Origin: Thunnus maccoyii
Lineage: Eukaryota > Chordata > Actinopteri > Scombriformes > Scombridae
Assembly (NCBI RefSeq): GCF_910596095.1
Contig: NC_056553.1
Span: 18,065,725-18,129,724, forward strand
Length of the DNA: 64,000 nt
Reading direction: 5' to 3'
Part shown: piece by piece, positions 25,001 through 37,902 of the stretch
Numbering within the stretch: position 1 is the stretch's first letter
Layout: each line of letters opens with the position of its first letter
Notes under the pieces: generated by a model
Database searches by the model: none
What the model saw: only the letters and a program-made list of their open reading frames with translations
What the model was told of the DNA's origin: nothing
Made by a program: the position numbers and the translations under genes

Positions 25001-28000
25001 ATCTTCCAGCCGTTGTCTCCCTGGTCCAGATCATCACAGCCCCCCTCCTCCTCCACATTGTACCTGCAGGTAAGGGAAAAGCCTTTTCATCCGGATGTTA
25101 TTTGGTATACAACAAGCAAAAACACTACAGGAAAACTACTCAACCCTTGAATATACACATATGTTTGTGATTGTGCATTTTATGGTTGAGTCTTGTGTTT
25201 TGTGCTGTTCTGTATCTCTTTTTTTATTGATGCGTTTTATGTATTCTAAAGGGCCCATCTAGGGACGGGCATGGCAAATTAGGCTATAAATTCTGTGGTA
25301 TGTGCATGGAAAGTAGATCAACTAGGCTTTTGTAAAATGATGTGAAAGACTGGGCTGATTTGCAACACTGCACCAAGAAATAATAATGTTAAAACCTATA
25401 AACTTCAATTTATGTCATAAAAGCCAAACAAGATGTGTAACACCTATATATACAGGCTCTACTTCCTTGAATTTGCACCCAGGTTTTTGTATAATTCACA
25501 GGATTATTACCAAGAACAACAACTTTTTAAGACCTTTTAATTGCTACCTGGACGTGAATCCATTGCTCCGAAAACTGAGAAAAAGAATATTCACCAGAGA
25601 TCCAGACCCAAGGTGACGTCTTCAATTTGCTTATTTTTTCAGAAAACATTTGAACACAATTATATAAAACAATGAAAAGCACCAAATCCTACATTTAAGA
25701 AGCTGGAACCAGCAAATTTATAAATGACACTGACAGTTAAAATCGCTGTCGATGAATTTTCTCTCGTCTAATTGATTGACAAAAAATTGGCAAACAAAAC
25801 TAACCATTAAGAGTTTGAAGTTTGAACTATGAAGTGAAGCAGACAGGATGCATATTCCCGCTAGCCCAAAGAAATCTGTCATTGCATTGTGAAATAAATA
25901 AAACCTCTAATAACTGTAACTTTAAGATATTTTAATACCTTTTACAGCCGTAATGTTTTATTACCCACAGTGATGCTTGTTCTTACTGAAGGTGCATTGA
26001 GGTCTTTATTAGCCTCATTTAGTATAACTTTTTTTTTTATTAAAAGACATAAAATAAAAAGATTCCCGCACATTAACACAGAAATAACCACTTGAGCTGC
26101 TTGCCAACTGACCTGGCGAAGTCATTCTTAAGGACTCGCATGAGGATGATGATGACAAAGCCCAGCAGTAGCACCACAAGCACCAGTGAGTTAATGATGG
26201 ACAGCCAGTGGATCTCCAGTGTTTTGGGGAAGAACGAGTAGTCGCGGAGGCGCTCGGCTCTCCGGGAGTGAGGCAGAGGGGAATCGAACCAGTGCACGCT
26301 GTAGGTGTGGGTGACCTTAAGGCTTCCTCCGCCCACCCCGACTCCACCCACCGCTGCTCCCGCTCCTTCCTCCAGGGGAACGGGTTTGACGTCTTTAACT
26401 GAGACGTTGGCAAAGATCACTGAGTCGCCATTGTACTCGATGTTGAAGTCTAGATGTGTCCACAAACCCACCTAGTGGAGGTGAGAGGAAAGAGAAAGGA
26501 GAGACAGAAGAGGAGGAAGTGAGTGATAAAAAGGATGAAAAACAAAGTGTGACAGTGAGTGTGGTTCAACGGAAACAGGAACTTTGCATAGAGGTAAATC
26601 CAATTGACTCCACGTGTCCAACGAACCCTCAGAGGTAGAAGGTTTACCTTGTGGCTGTGAGGCAGGAAGCCGCTCTCCTCTATGTAGCCCACAAACCCCC
26701 AGATTGGAATATCATCCAGGACAAATTCAAAGTAGTACAGCTCCTCGATGGCCTCACGAAGCTGGTCCACCTAGCACACATAAAACATATCCAGGGTCAC
26801 ACTATAATCGAGGCTACAGCTTCAACGGCAACCGTTATTTTAAGGCGTTATTTAATTAGACTAGTTACAAAATCAAATACATAAAAGACAGCTTTATTTA
26901 TCACTAGGTTGTGGGCCTAATTCAATAAAACATCTGCGATAAACTTGCTCTGCACCATCACCTTTTCAACACACTATACTGTAAGTGGTAGCCGTGACGG
27001 CACACACTGACTGCATCAGATCCTGAAACTGATACACACCATGATGGCAATTTAAAACAATGCCTGGGGCGAGAAAATCAAGCACACTTCAAAAACGTGC
27101 AATGTTCAAATAAAACTTTCAATTTCAATTTGATCATTGTTGTCCATGTGGGAAAATTCTGCACGTTTTAACCTGATCATACTAACTTATTGCCAATTTG
27201 TTTCAAATAAAGTATGAAATGAAGAATACAAAGAAAGCTTGCATGATCAAAACTACCTCAAAATATAAGCAGGAGGTAAAAAAAAAGAAGTGATGATATA
27301 TTAAACGGACAAAAATCCTTTTCTTTGCAACATCCACCACCCATTGACCAATTTATTACACACACACGTTCCTATTTAAATCTATTAAAGCTACGTGTAG
27401 AGTTATTTTCACACAGTTTGAGCTGAGAGTACTAGGAAGTAACACAGGATGTCTGGTAGTATACAAAATATTAAGTTCAACCTATTCTGTTCTTTTGTAA
27501 ATAAATACCTGTTTCTCTGAAAGAGTAAGCTGGCAGAGCGTTTTCTTCTCTACGTTCTCTTTGAACCGGATGTGATATAAAGACTCTGCCATTCTGTCAC
27601 CATCCAACACTTCTCCCAGACTGAGGGACTTGTGATGCACCTGGAGAAGAAGAGCAACAATATGAGTGTTAGCTGGTTATAATTCTGTCAGAACTTGAGT
27701 TCAAAACAGCATATAATGCTACCAGTGAGTGAAATATAAAAACAGACCTGACTACAATCACACTGTGTCACTGCATGCTTTGTGTGTTAGTTCAACATCC
27801 TGAAGATGTGGGCAATAAGTTACTGCTGTTACATATTTGGGTCAAACTTCCTATATGACTTAATGAATTAAAAACTTTACTCAAATGATCTTGGCAGGTG
27901 TAATCGCTCAAAAGCAAAACATTAACTGCAGAAAGACAGACAAATAAGTAAATTTAAAGTAAACATTATGGTGCCACACTAAAGTTGCTCACACAAAGTG

Positions 28001-28646
28001 AAAGTTTCTGTTATTACCTTGTGTCCCTCGTTGTATTATTATATCTTTTGTGTCTTTTTTTAATGTAACGGGTAGGATTCTTTCATGCTGCATTAATCAA
28101 AATGGGTTCATCGATTTTGTGGAAATTCCGTCAAGGCCTCCTCTAGCAAGTCTCCAAATATAAAAACACTCAAAGTAAACGCCATCATGACTTTAGGTCC
28201 CACTCCATTATCCTCTTTTACATCAAGCCACAGAAATAAATGCCATTTCAAAGATCCTATTTCTGTCTGAACATTGGAACACTTACAAAAGTCCTTTTCA
28301 GATAAAAGCATTTTTAAAAGAAATTATTCAGGTTTCATCCTTGCATTGGTGTCTAAATTCTGCATGACAAAATAGTCCCCAGTTCCTCTCTGTATTACAG
28401 CAGCCCATTAATATGCAGTCAAATGGAACAAAGACTGACCTTCTCTGGCCTGCAAACAGGCAGGGTGTAGTAGTGATATGTCTCCTGGGGGTTATGATAA
28501 GGGCCCACTTTGTTTACATAGAGAGACACGTTGTCCCCCTGCTTGTAGCCCACCACACAGCCTGAGAAAAAGCACAGGATCAAGACGCAGTGCAGGCCCA
28601 TGGTCCTCTGGCAGCCACCTGGGAGGTGTACTATTCCACACTGCAT
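22053..28646 (-). CDS. tm9sf1: Transmembrane 9 superfamily member 1 (nonaspanin)
   Basis: TM9SF1 is a nine-span endomembrane protein (Golgi/endosome/autophagosome) of the nonaspanin family. Eight coding exons on the minus strand: 28440-28646, 27509-27640, 26648-26770, 26113-26471, 24909-25063, 24453-24638, 23000-23273 and 22053-22446. They total 609 residues; human has 606. A hydrophobic signal peptide ([17 protein letters not shown]) precedes the lumenal domain with [20 protein letters not shown] and [10 protein letters not shown]. Membrane spans begin near [18 protein letters not shown] and end with the family C terminus [11 protein letters not shown], whose KxD tail is the Golgi-retention type signal. 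The lumenal loop contains a glycine/alanine-rich insert ([14 protein letters not shown]) that human lacks. CAG at 28656-28654 (reading the minus strand) looks like an acceptor just before the ATG, so a non-coding first exon probably lies near 30.9-31.1 kb. Confidence 0.95.
23415..23894. mobile_element. 480-bp MITE with GGGCCTCATGCA termini
   Basis: The segment begins GGGCCTCATGCA and ends TGCATGAGGCCC, perfect 12-bp inverted ends, and is flanked on both sides by AAT, a 3-bp target duplication. A 3-bp duplication and GGGCC-type ends fit a PIF/Harbinger-like non-autonomous element. It sits in a tm9sf1 intron and has no coding capacity. Confidence 0.7.
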
Positions 28647-30150
28647 GACCCCTGTTGCAAACACGGACAGTTCATCAGTTCATTTTGCACAGGTGTGATT
28701 TAAACTAGACTGTCTGGCCTGGGACTTACAATATGCCTTTCATTTCAAGACGAGGAACAAGCTCATGTTTGTGCTAGTTTCACCTTATATGTGATTATTT
28801 ATAGGTCAAGTGGTGTGAATGGAGAATATTATGCAGTGTCACTCCCTCAACGTTCAAACACACGCAGCAGAAAATTTCGAAACACTCAGACAGAACTGTG
28901 AGGCACTATGTAACCACCATGAATTACAATGTATCAATGTAGCAGTTTCATCAGGGCAGAGGGGTTTTGTGTCTGGAATTAAACAACCTCTGTCTGTTTT
29001 TTTCTGTCTGTTATGAGTTTGTGACAGTAGAAATTAAGGAACGTTGCCCAAAGATGTTGTTTTAAGGGTCTATTTTAGGTTTTAACACAATAGGCGTCTC
29101 CTCAGGACTTCTGGGTATGATGGTGCTATCCATTTCAGAAAGGTATATTAAAAGCATATTTCTTACTGCATACTAAGTGCATAGTAAAACTTGCATGCTA
29201 ATGTGTATTACTACTAGTAGGTGTTTTGTAACACCTCATGTTGAGAATGAAATGATGTTGTTTCAGTAGAGTATGACGGTGCAGTACTGTTGTTCCCCTT
29301 TTCTTTATTAAAAAAAAGCTCTACACTAGCAGCATGTAGGCAAACTGAACTAAAAATGAATGAATGACATGAATGACTTACTATAATATGTATTTAAAAG
29401 CTTTAAAAACAGTTGAGCCTTACAAATTGTGTTACATGTCTTGTCCTAAATCTTACAAAGCAAAGTGAATATCATCACCTTTGGGGTAAGATATTAAAAG
29501 AGCAATTTTGAAAGTGGATCAATAGCCAGTACTCTTCTTGCATTATTGGTCAAATGACACAGCAAAGCTAATGCAGTTTAATTCTAGATAACATTTTCTG
29601 TTCTCTGCTGTGCGTCATCATCCTGATTTGCAATGTTAACCTCTACGAAAAGTCTAAAATGTTCTGGTGACAGCAGATTTAACTCTATATGTAGTTACCT
29701 CTGAATGGTGGCGATGTTCTTATCACACTGTAATAAAGCTTTGAGAGTGAGCTGCTTTCAGACCAGATCTGCTGATACAACAGCTACATGCTGGCACAGT
29801 AGTCCTGCGTGAGATCCCTACTGAGTTTCAGCAAAAAAGGGGGAGGTTTTAAGAAACTGGTCACTTGTAAATGATTTCCTGGTATGCCTCCTCAGAGGAG
29901 CATTGGAGCAGCTTATCTGGGCCTCCTGAACTTTTTGGTGCCAAAGCCTCATTTGATGAGACTCTCTCAAGTTTTTGGATGTAGTTTAACACAGAATTAA
30001 ATCAATTAAATAACTGACAAGAGCACAGACTGAGAGCTGTAGCCAGGACAGTCATGCTTTGATGAACCATTTGCACTAATGTTTAGTGAGATTAGTAACA
30101 ACTAAAACAGACTATTCTACTACTATTACTACAACATATTATTGTATTAC
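28647..30150. other. tm9sf1 5' intron / upstream DNA
   Basis: The interval lies between the tm9sf1 start codon and the presumed promoter. No coding exon is visible. It is probably an intron in the tm9sf1 5' UTR, since an acceptor-like CAACAG occurs directly upstream of the ATG on the minus strand. Confidence 0.4.
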
Positions 30151-30189
30151 ATTTCCATTTTAATTTCTTGCGTGCACTGGACTCAAATT

Positions 30190-30346
30190 GTTTTTATTTT
30201 TATGTTTTACTTTTTTGGTTTTACAGTCTACACTTGTTCTATCAGTCATTTGTGAAGCACCTTGAACTAACTTTGCACTAACCTGTATGAAAGGTGCTAT
30301 ACAAATAAAGATCGATTGATCGATTGATCGATTGATTGATTGATTG
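30190..30346 (+). mobile_element. 3' tail of an L2-type LINE
   Basis: The sequence ends GTGCTATACAAATAAAGATC followed by GATT repeats. This is the typical 3' end of teleost L2-clade LINEs, which terminate in a short tandem repeat instead of poly(A). The element is severely 5'-truncated. Confidence 0.65.
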
Positions 30347-30849
30347 CTCATTTCACAGCAATTAGAGTAAGAGCAAGGTCAAGTGTCAAAGTGGCACAAA
30401 ACGCAGGGCACAATCTATTTGCTTTATTATCTCTGTGGAAAGAAACGTGACTATAATGAGGGGCCTCGCTGATTCATATAAAAGAAAACAACTGATCTAC
30501 ATAAAGACTTCTCAAATCCAGAGACGAAGAAGACACGCAGAACGACAAGAAGTTGGCTAAATCTGCTCTACCTGAATCTTGTGTCACTTCAGTCCCAATG
30601 CTGCAGATCCAACAAAACCTGTCTGTCCGCCGGATTCCTCGGACTCCAGGCCCCGGTAGTCTCCTCTCTGCTCCGGTATGCGTCGATACTGGAGCTCAAT
30701 TTACAGATTTGCAGCGACACATCTTGGTGATGCAATGTATCAACGTATTATACATTCATTGGGTTCTTCTCCGGGTACACCGAGTACTTTTTATTGACAC
30801 ATGAGACAGTGTAGAAGAAGGGGTGCGACTCCACGTCACCTTAAAAAAT

Positions 30850-31293
30850 AAAAATAACGACGGCTCGGTTGAGTTTTCCGGAGTGGGCGGAGAAACAAAA
30901 CAAAAACACACCTCCGACGTTACCTGCTACTAGCACCAAGTGATATTCCCCTTCACAGACAATTTGAAATGACCGTAGTTTATATTCGTGGTTTATTGCC
31001 ACCGAAAACCATCATTTAAACGGCTTGAATCACTACTTCTGTTATTCTGCTGTGTTGACCGGATTTCCTGCAACCTTCAATGAACCAATCAGATACTTGC
31101 TTGTTAGAAGTCAGACCGGTGTAATCAAACCTGCGCTATCGATGCGCAGCTCTTCAAAGTCTTTCACGATGCAGTGCTGGACAGATTGATAGGTAATGCC
31201 TGCCATTTGATTGCCCGCGAAACAGACGCATTTCCCCGCGCCGCAGACGCCGGGACAAGAAAGCACACAGACTGTAGCGTTAACGGCTAACTG
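30850..31293. promoter_or_regulatory. Probable divergent promoter of tm9sf1 and fen1
   Basis: On the minus strand, GTAGCAG followed by GTAACG at 30922-30924 can be the donor of a non-coding tm9sf1 first exon. On the plus strand, TAACTG followed by GTGAGT at 31293/31294 can be the donor of a fen1 leader exon, whose acceptor (TTTTTCAG) precedes the coding start at 31786. A CCAAT box occurs between them at about 31084-31088, and there is no TATA box. Two housekeeping genes facing apart over a few hundred bases fits a shared promoter; this is inferred from splice signals only. Confidence 0.45.
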
Positions 31294-31795
31294 GTGAGTC
31301 TGTATAAATAATAACAGTTTAACCTAAGTTAATACTGAAACTTAGACATGTCACTAGTTGGTATGCGCTGTATTTACACTGTGAATGAATTGTTTATGGT
31401 CTGTCCATCCAGCTAACTGCTCTACTAGCTTACATTACAGGACATGTTCTTTGCTCCGCATCCCAAATTTCACCCAGAAAACTGGCAATTTAGTGTAACA
31501 ATCCTTCACTGTAAATCCACACACTTAAGAATATAGCTTACACCATATACAACCCATCACTAGTAACTAGTCTTTAAATCGGCGTGCATCTCACGCTGCA
31601 AAGCTGCAAATATATAAACAAAATGTAAATTTTTGTTGTGTATTGTTTCCACGTCAGCGTGAGGCTTTAACCTAATCTAACGTAAGAGCCATAAGTACCA
31701 GTTACAGAGGCCTCTAGAAATGGTAGTCAGGATGATGTGTGTATGTGAAAAGAGAATTGACGAGTCTTATTTCTTTGTTTTTCAGACCTACCACA

Positions 31796-34700
31796 ATGGG
31801 AATACACGGACTTGCCAAGCTCATTGCTGACCAGGCGCCTGGAGCCATAAAAGAGCAGGACATCAAGAACTACTTTGGTAACTGGTTCAGGTTCCTCCTA
31901 CATATTGATTATGTGGCTTGCATAGAATGAGGATGAGATCAATTGAAAGGTTATTGATCTCCCTTGGATAAACTGGGTCATTGCTGCATTAGAAGGTGAA
32001 TCCAGCATAATCGGCCTCTTTTACTGAATGCAGGTCTGAACCTTAGGGTAGAAAGTAGTAGTTGAAAGACCCCAGCCCATAATGAAATGAAAGAATCTCA
32101 CATACCTTGCTTTATACAATAATGAATGAAGGCTTATCTAGAAACAAGGTTATAGATGTTTGATGAAAGCATTATTCCTAATTTAGTTGTTTTGATGACC
32201 GTGGCTGTTTTGCACATGGTAAATAACTTGTTACCTGTTGTTCTGAACTTTTGCAGGGAGGAAAATTGCTATAGATGCCTCCATGTGCATCTACCAGTTC
32301 CTGATTGCAGTGCGACAGGATGGCAATGTGCTGCAGAATGAGGATGGAGAGACAACAAGGTACAGTACATCCTCCACAAAGACATAGTAGGAGACTCATT
32401 AGAGACACAGCAGTTCTTTGATTGATCCTAGAATAGTAACTGTAGCTCCAATGTGGGCAGAAGGCCTGAAATATGCTTTTTACTTGCTCTCTTCCTCAGC
32501 CACCTGATGGGAATGTTTTACCGGACAATCCGCATGCTGGAGCACGGCATCAAACCTGTGTACGTGTTTGATGGCAAACCCCCACAGCTGAAGTCAGGAG
32601 AGGTTAGTGTGTTGTCTGATTTCAACTGATGCCTATCTCTCTGCATGTTATCATTGTGGAAATGGCAATCAGATAGATAACCTCTGTTTATTTTTTATCT
32701 GCTGTGTGGTGTTGCTGTGGTTTGCGCTGCACCTTTCAATCTTGTCCACATGTCAACCAAACAAGTGTGGTTCAAACTGTAACATTCATCAGCATTTTGT
32801 GTGATGATGGTTAAATTCCAGAAAATATCGCTCTACCATGTTTAACCATGGTGTCAGTCTTTGTAATCTCTAATTTGTTTGATAAATCAGTAAACACAAA
32901 GACATTTTAAATGTCTATATGTTGAACTATGTATTTGGTAAGGTGCAACACACGTCCTGTGTGTCTCACACTGTCCTTGCTCTTACGTTAACCCCAGCTG
33001 GAGAAGAGAGTGGAGAGACGAGCAGAAGCTGAGAAGATGCTCGCACAAGCCCAGGAAACGGGTACAGTTAATTAATTTGTCATAGTTTTCCTAAATAATA
33101 GTCGTGAGGGATGAGGATCTGTTTTTATGCAAAAGTATCAGAACAAATCCAGATCCAAATCTGAATGTTTTTTTATATAATAAGATGTATTCTTATTGTA
33201 TGGATTATGAACACTTTTTACTGGTCATGTATTAATATATTTGTAAAAACTTCCTGTCTCAACCTAGGTGAACAAGAGAACATTGACAAATTCACTAAGC
33301 GTCTGGTCAAAGTCACCAAGCAGCATAATGATGAGTGCAAGAAGCTGCTGACCCTGATGGGAGTTCCTTACATTGAGGTTAGATCTTTACCACAACTTCT
33401 GTTGGGTTTTGTAATATTTCCGCAGTTGTATTGACAAGTGACTCTGTATATTACTGATATATTATGTGTAAAGGAATAATAACTCACTCATTTTATCAGA
33501 TGTAGTCAGCCCAGTAAAGATGTAGAAATTGGCAAAGGTTTATCTTTTTATTGTGCCAGAAAGTTTGGACAGCTCATGAATTGTGATTTGCAACCATGAA
33601 TAGAAATGATTGTTGTTGTTTGACATGTGAAAATGAATGGCCTTACCTTCAATACATCTGGAGAAATGCTTAAGTAAATCTGAAGTTAATGTACAATGAA
33701 GTTCTCTAAGTGATCCTGCTCTACAGTATGTAAAAGGTTGACTGATTTTTTTAAAAAAAATTTCCACATGTCAGCAGAGTCAGTCATTACAACAGGACAG
33801 CTCTGGGTGAATGATTGGATGAAATGTAATGCGATATGTTTCTGTAGGCTCCATGTGAAGCTGAGGCCAGCTGTGCCGCTCTGGTTAAAGCAGGGAAGGT
33901 CTATGCCACAGCAACAGAGGATATGGACGGGCTGACCTTTGGGACAAACGTCCTGCTCAGACACCTCACTGCCAGCGAAGCAAAGTAATGTTGCACTTCT
34001 TTGTGACTGCATCACTGATTTCCACTGTTAGGCTCTGTAGCAGACATGTATAAATAGAGGTGACTTGATATTTTGCTGTTCCAGTTTTGGTTCTGGTGCA
34101 ACTTTTGCTGTAACCATTCAACTAACGTATTTCTATACCTGATAATGACAAAAATGCAACCTGCAATCAGTATGTGTAATTATTCATAAATGTTTTTAGG
34201 GCAAAATAGGGTCGGTGCTGTTCCTGTGTCCTACCAGCTCTCAATGATATAGGAGAATTATTGTGTGTAACTATCTCCTACATTTTCGCCTCTGTATTCT
34301 TAAAGTAATACAAGATCTCATACGGAACAGGTTTGGTGATGCCAGTATTGTTTGTTTGAGCATGTGTCAGCAGGAACTGAAACATGAAGTGCAGCTAGTC
34401 CTATTTATATAATTTGAACTTTGTATAATTGTGTATAATCAAGACCTGAAACAGAAGACAAGGTGCCCTATGCTGTAAAAAAAAAATCACATTAATTAAA
34501 TTTAATGGTAATATATTTCGTATGCATTTGATAAAACATCAAATTATTTATTCTTTTAAAAAAAATTTTTTTAGGAAACTTCCTATCCAAGAGTTCCATC
34601 ATAGTCGTGTCCTGCAGGACATCGGCCTGACCAATGATCAGGTAAAGTTTTTTTCTGCAGAACGTTATACTGTATAATCATGTGTCATTTTTCATCTGGG

Positions 34701-36170
34701 GTAAAATTCAAGACGCAATTCTTCTGATGTTAACATGCTGATTTTGCACTGTGTAGTTTATCTAAGAGAAATGTCGCATTACTCTCCTGGTAATTATAAA
34801 CTGTGCTGTTGTATATTTTGTTCTTTCTTGTAACACCTTCTCTCCGTGGTTCATCCCAGTTCATAGACCTGTGTATTCTGCTGGGCTGTGACTACTGTGG
34901 CACCATCAAGGGGATCGGCCCCAAGAGAGCCATCGACCTGATCAGACAGCATGGCTGCATCGAGGAAATCCTAGAAAACATTGACCCTAATGTAAGTGAA
35001 TATTTACTGCAACCCTGAAGCCAGTTAAACAAGCGGATTTGGTATTGAGTCTTTGTGTGTTTGTCTCACTTACCTCCATGCAGAAGCACCCTGCTCCAGA
35101 GGACTGGTTATACAAAGAGGCCAGGGGCTTATTTGTGAAGCCAGAAGTGGTGGATTGTTCCACAGTGGAGCTGAAGTGGAGTGAGCCGGATGATGAGGGA
35201 CTGATCCAGTTCATGTGTAGTGAGAAACAATTCAGGTGAAATATCAGCAAGCTCACTGTAATGCTGTTAATCTGTCAATCACTGTCAATCAAAATAAGAG
35301 TTTCTTATTTTGATTGATGAATACTGAGGGACATAATGTTGGTTTTTGCAGTGTTGGTGTGACCAGACCAACTGGTTATACAATTTTTGACCACAAGGCT
35401 ACACTGTTGGTCATGTAGTTAATGATTCTGGCATCACTTGGGCACATAACCTTTTTAGCTGGACTGCAACAGCAGGGCCAGCCCTATATACACGAAAGTC
35501 CCTGGCTGGTTGGCTGGCTTGCTTGCATGCTTTCTTGCTTGATGTTAATGGCCAAATGCTATGAGACTGGGTGATGAAGTTAGGTTAGGTTTTGACCTAG
35601 TCTGGTTAGATATGAGATGAGGTTTAGAGCACATTCAAGAGGTTGTTCATGTTGGTGTCTTTACTGTGAACCCCTTTGCACACCAGCTATGTCATAAGTA
35701 AAGAAAATGACATTGTCCGTAGGATAACATGCAACTTTTCATTTATTGATTCATTGCTTTGTGTGTCTGTGTGCAGTGAGGACAGGATCCGTAATGGTTG
35801 TAAGAAGATTTTAAAGAGCCGGCAGGGCAGCACACAAGGACGACTGGACTCTTTCTTCACTGTTACAGGATCTCTGTCCTCCAAACGGAAGGTACGTTCA
35901 GGAAAACTACAGTACATCTATATGTTTCCAAAGTGATTGGATGATTGATACAGTGTCTGAATTTTATCCAGTCTGTTTGTGTTTTTTTACCCTTTTCTCA
36001 CCGTAAGTTGGTGTTGCACATGTTCAATTTTCTTTAGCAATATTTTTTGAATGTTGGACTCATGGGCTGTATTATTTATTATTCTTTCTTAGGAGCCTGA
36101 AATTAAAGGATCAGCTAAAAAGAAGCAGAAGACTGGAGCTACGCCAGGCAAATTCAGAAAGGGCAAATAG
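31796..36170 (+). CDS. fen1: Flap endonuclease 1
   Basis: FEN1 removes 5' flaps during Okazaki-fragment maturation and long-patch base-excision repair in the nucleus and mitochondria. Eleven coding exons: 31796-31877, 32257-32359, 32500-32602, 32998-33061, 33268-33377, 33848-33984, 34575-34641, 34860-34991, 35084-35235, 35777-35891 and 36093-36170. They give exactly 380 residues, the same as human. The N-terminal [10 protein letters not shown], needed for the active site, is intact. Catalytic acids are D34, D86, E158, E160, D179, D181 and D233. A helix-hairpin-helix lies around [12 protein letters not shown]. The PCNA-binding PIP box is QGRLDSFF (337-344), followed by a basic tail (KKKQK, GKFRKGK). 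A 5' UTR acceptor lies at 31784-31785. Poly(A) signals AATAAA occur at 36220-36225 and 36369-36374. Intron 9 and the gene's 3' end have decayed copies near 48.0 and 50.0 kb. Confidence 0.97.
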
Positions 36171-36219
36171 ACTGAAAATACTGCTCTTTTGATTCCTTTG
36201 GGAATTAATTATCAAAATG

Positions 36220-36374
36220 AATAAAACCTATTAAATGAAGAGAACAAAAAAAAGAATATAGTTCCAGGCAAAGCAGGAGGTAGTTGCAACACAATAGGAG
36301 GTTGACATGACTTTGTAGATGTAAAGAGAAAAAAAAGTGTCTGAGGGTGAAAGTGTTTTATGTTATGGAATAAA
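36220..36374 (+). terminator. fen1 polyadenylation signals
   Basis: Two AATAAA hexamers, at 36220-36225 and 36369-36374, lie 50 and 199 bases after the fen1 stop codon. Either could direct cleavage. Only the motif is visible; usage cannot be told. Confidence 0.6.
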
Positions 36375-36578
36375 AGTATTGAATTGTTTTTGTAAAGAAA
36401 TGTTGTTTGCCTTTTGATTGACTTGATTTGAGTTTAATTGACAACTGACAAATCAATCATGAGTCATATTTACAACCTAACCTTTATAATTCCCCTATAA
36501 AGCATTTGGTTTCATATTTGTGGTACACATACAGTGCATACAGTTAAATAAAAGTGATCTATTGCATCTGGAGCAACT

Positions 36579-36634
36579 AGTGTTCCTAATATTTTGCCTC
36601 CCTTAAGTGGGTTGGACAAAATATTAGGAACACT
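36579..36634. repeat. Perfect 18-bp inverted repeat with 20-base loop
   Basis: AGTGTTCCTAATATTTTG (36579-36596) is followed 20 bases later by its perfect complement (36617-36634). It may be the fused termini of a MITE or a structured element. It lies about 400 bases after the fen1 stop. Confidence 0.85.
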
Positions 36635-37902
36635 TTGCAATCTAAAAATGCACTCCAGTACACCACAACCAGCAACTATGACCACAATAATAAACAAAGT
36701 AGAATAATTGCCTTTCTGACAATGTCAACAAACACAAAAAAGTAGAATTAATGCTAGAGCTGTGGATTATACAGGTGAGTGTACGTACTGACACTGGCAG
36801 ACAATACAAACATGTATGTAGGACATCTAATTACTATATTTAAAACAGCATAAATCCACATATATGCATTTCTCTTCAACTTTCCTTGCATGAAAACTTC
36901 CTCATGGTGGTAACCATTTTTAGTTTCCCATGGTGTTTTGTTGCTGTAGGCGAAGCTCTAAATGAGATGACATGAATTTTGAAAAAGAGGTTTATCTGTG
37001 TGGCTTGTTGTGAAATGGAGTGAAGTCCAAAAGAGATGTGGTTAAGGGTAAAGGCTGAGAACTTTTAAATACAGAGGGGAAGTTGATTAGTTGCTTTTCA
37101 GTAGGATTCTCATAGCGACTGTACACAGCTTTCTGCAACAATATAATTTATTGTAGGATTGTATTAAATGTTAGTGCTAGTAAGGACATCCTTTTAAAAA
37201 TATAAATTCTGTGTATCCTAGATATCCAAATTTCAGAGGAAAATTGTATGTTGCACTAAACACCAAGAAACAAATGTTTTCCTGAATATTGCTTCATTTT
37301 AATTAGTGTAATTATAATTATTTTCACTCAAACTTTTAACAGCATTGACTCTTTTCATCAAATGACTGCATGATGTGTGTTGTCCCTAATAAATAAACTA
37401 ATCTGTTTGCATAGTCATCTGAAGACAGACCAGTGTGAAAGAGGAACATAATGTTGACCATATTGTTTTTATCAGGTCAGTTCATGTGTTTTATTTGGAA
37501 AATTTATATGCTTATGCACTTTTAAATTTATAACTAAAATTCATTCAGAGATCTCTAATTTGCCTGTGAAAGCAGGCAAAGTGAAATTTCAAAGAATGTA
37601 GTGTTGTTTGTACTTGCAGGTTTAGAAGGTTTTAAAAGCTAAATTACAATTCTACCACAGAGAAACATAAACGTTAGTACCAGATTTCATGCAATCAAAC
37701 CAATAGTTGTCAAGACATTTCACTAAAAGCCAAAAATGTCTACATCATGGTGGCACGAGAGGAAAAGTCAGGGGATCACCAAACTTTGTTAGCCACCCTT
37801 TTGGAAACATGAATGTCTGCACAGTACTTCATGGCAATAAATCATCATATCATTTATATGTTTCAGTCTGGTACTTGCCTCTTTCAAAACCTAAATAAAT
37901 CA

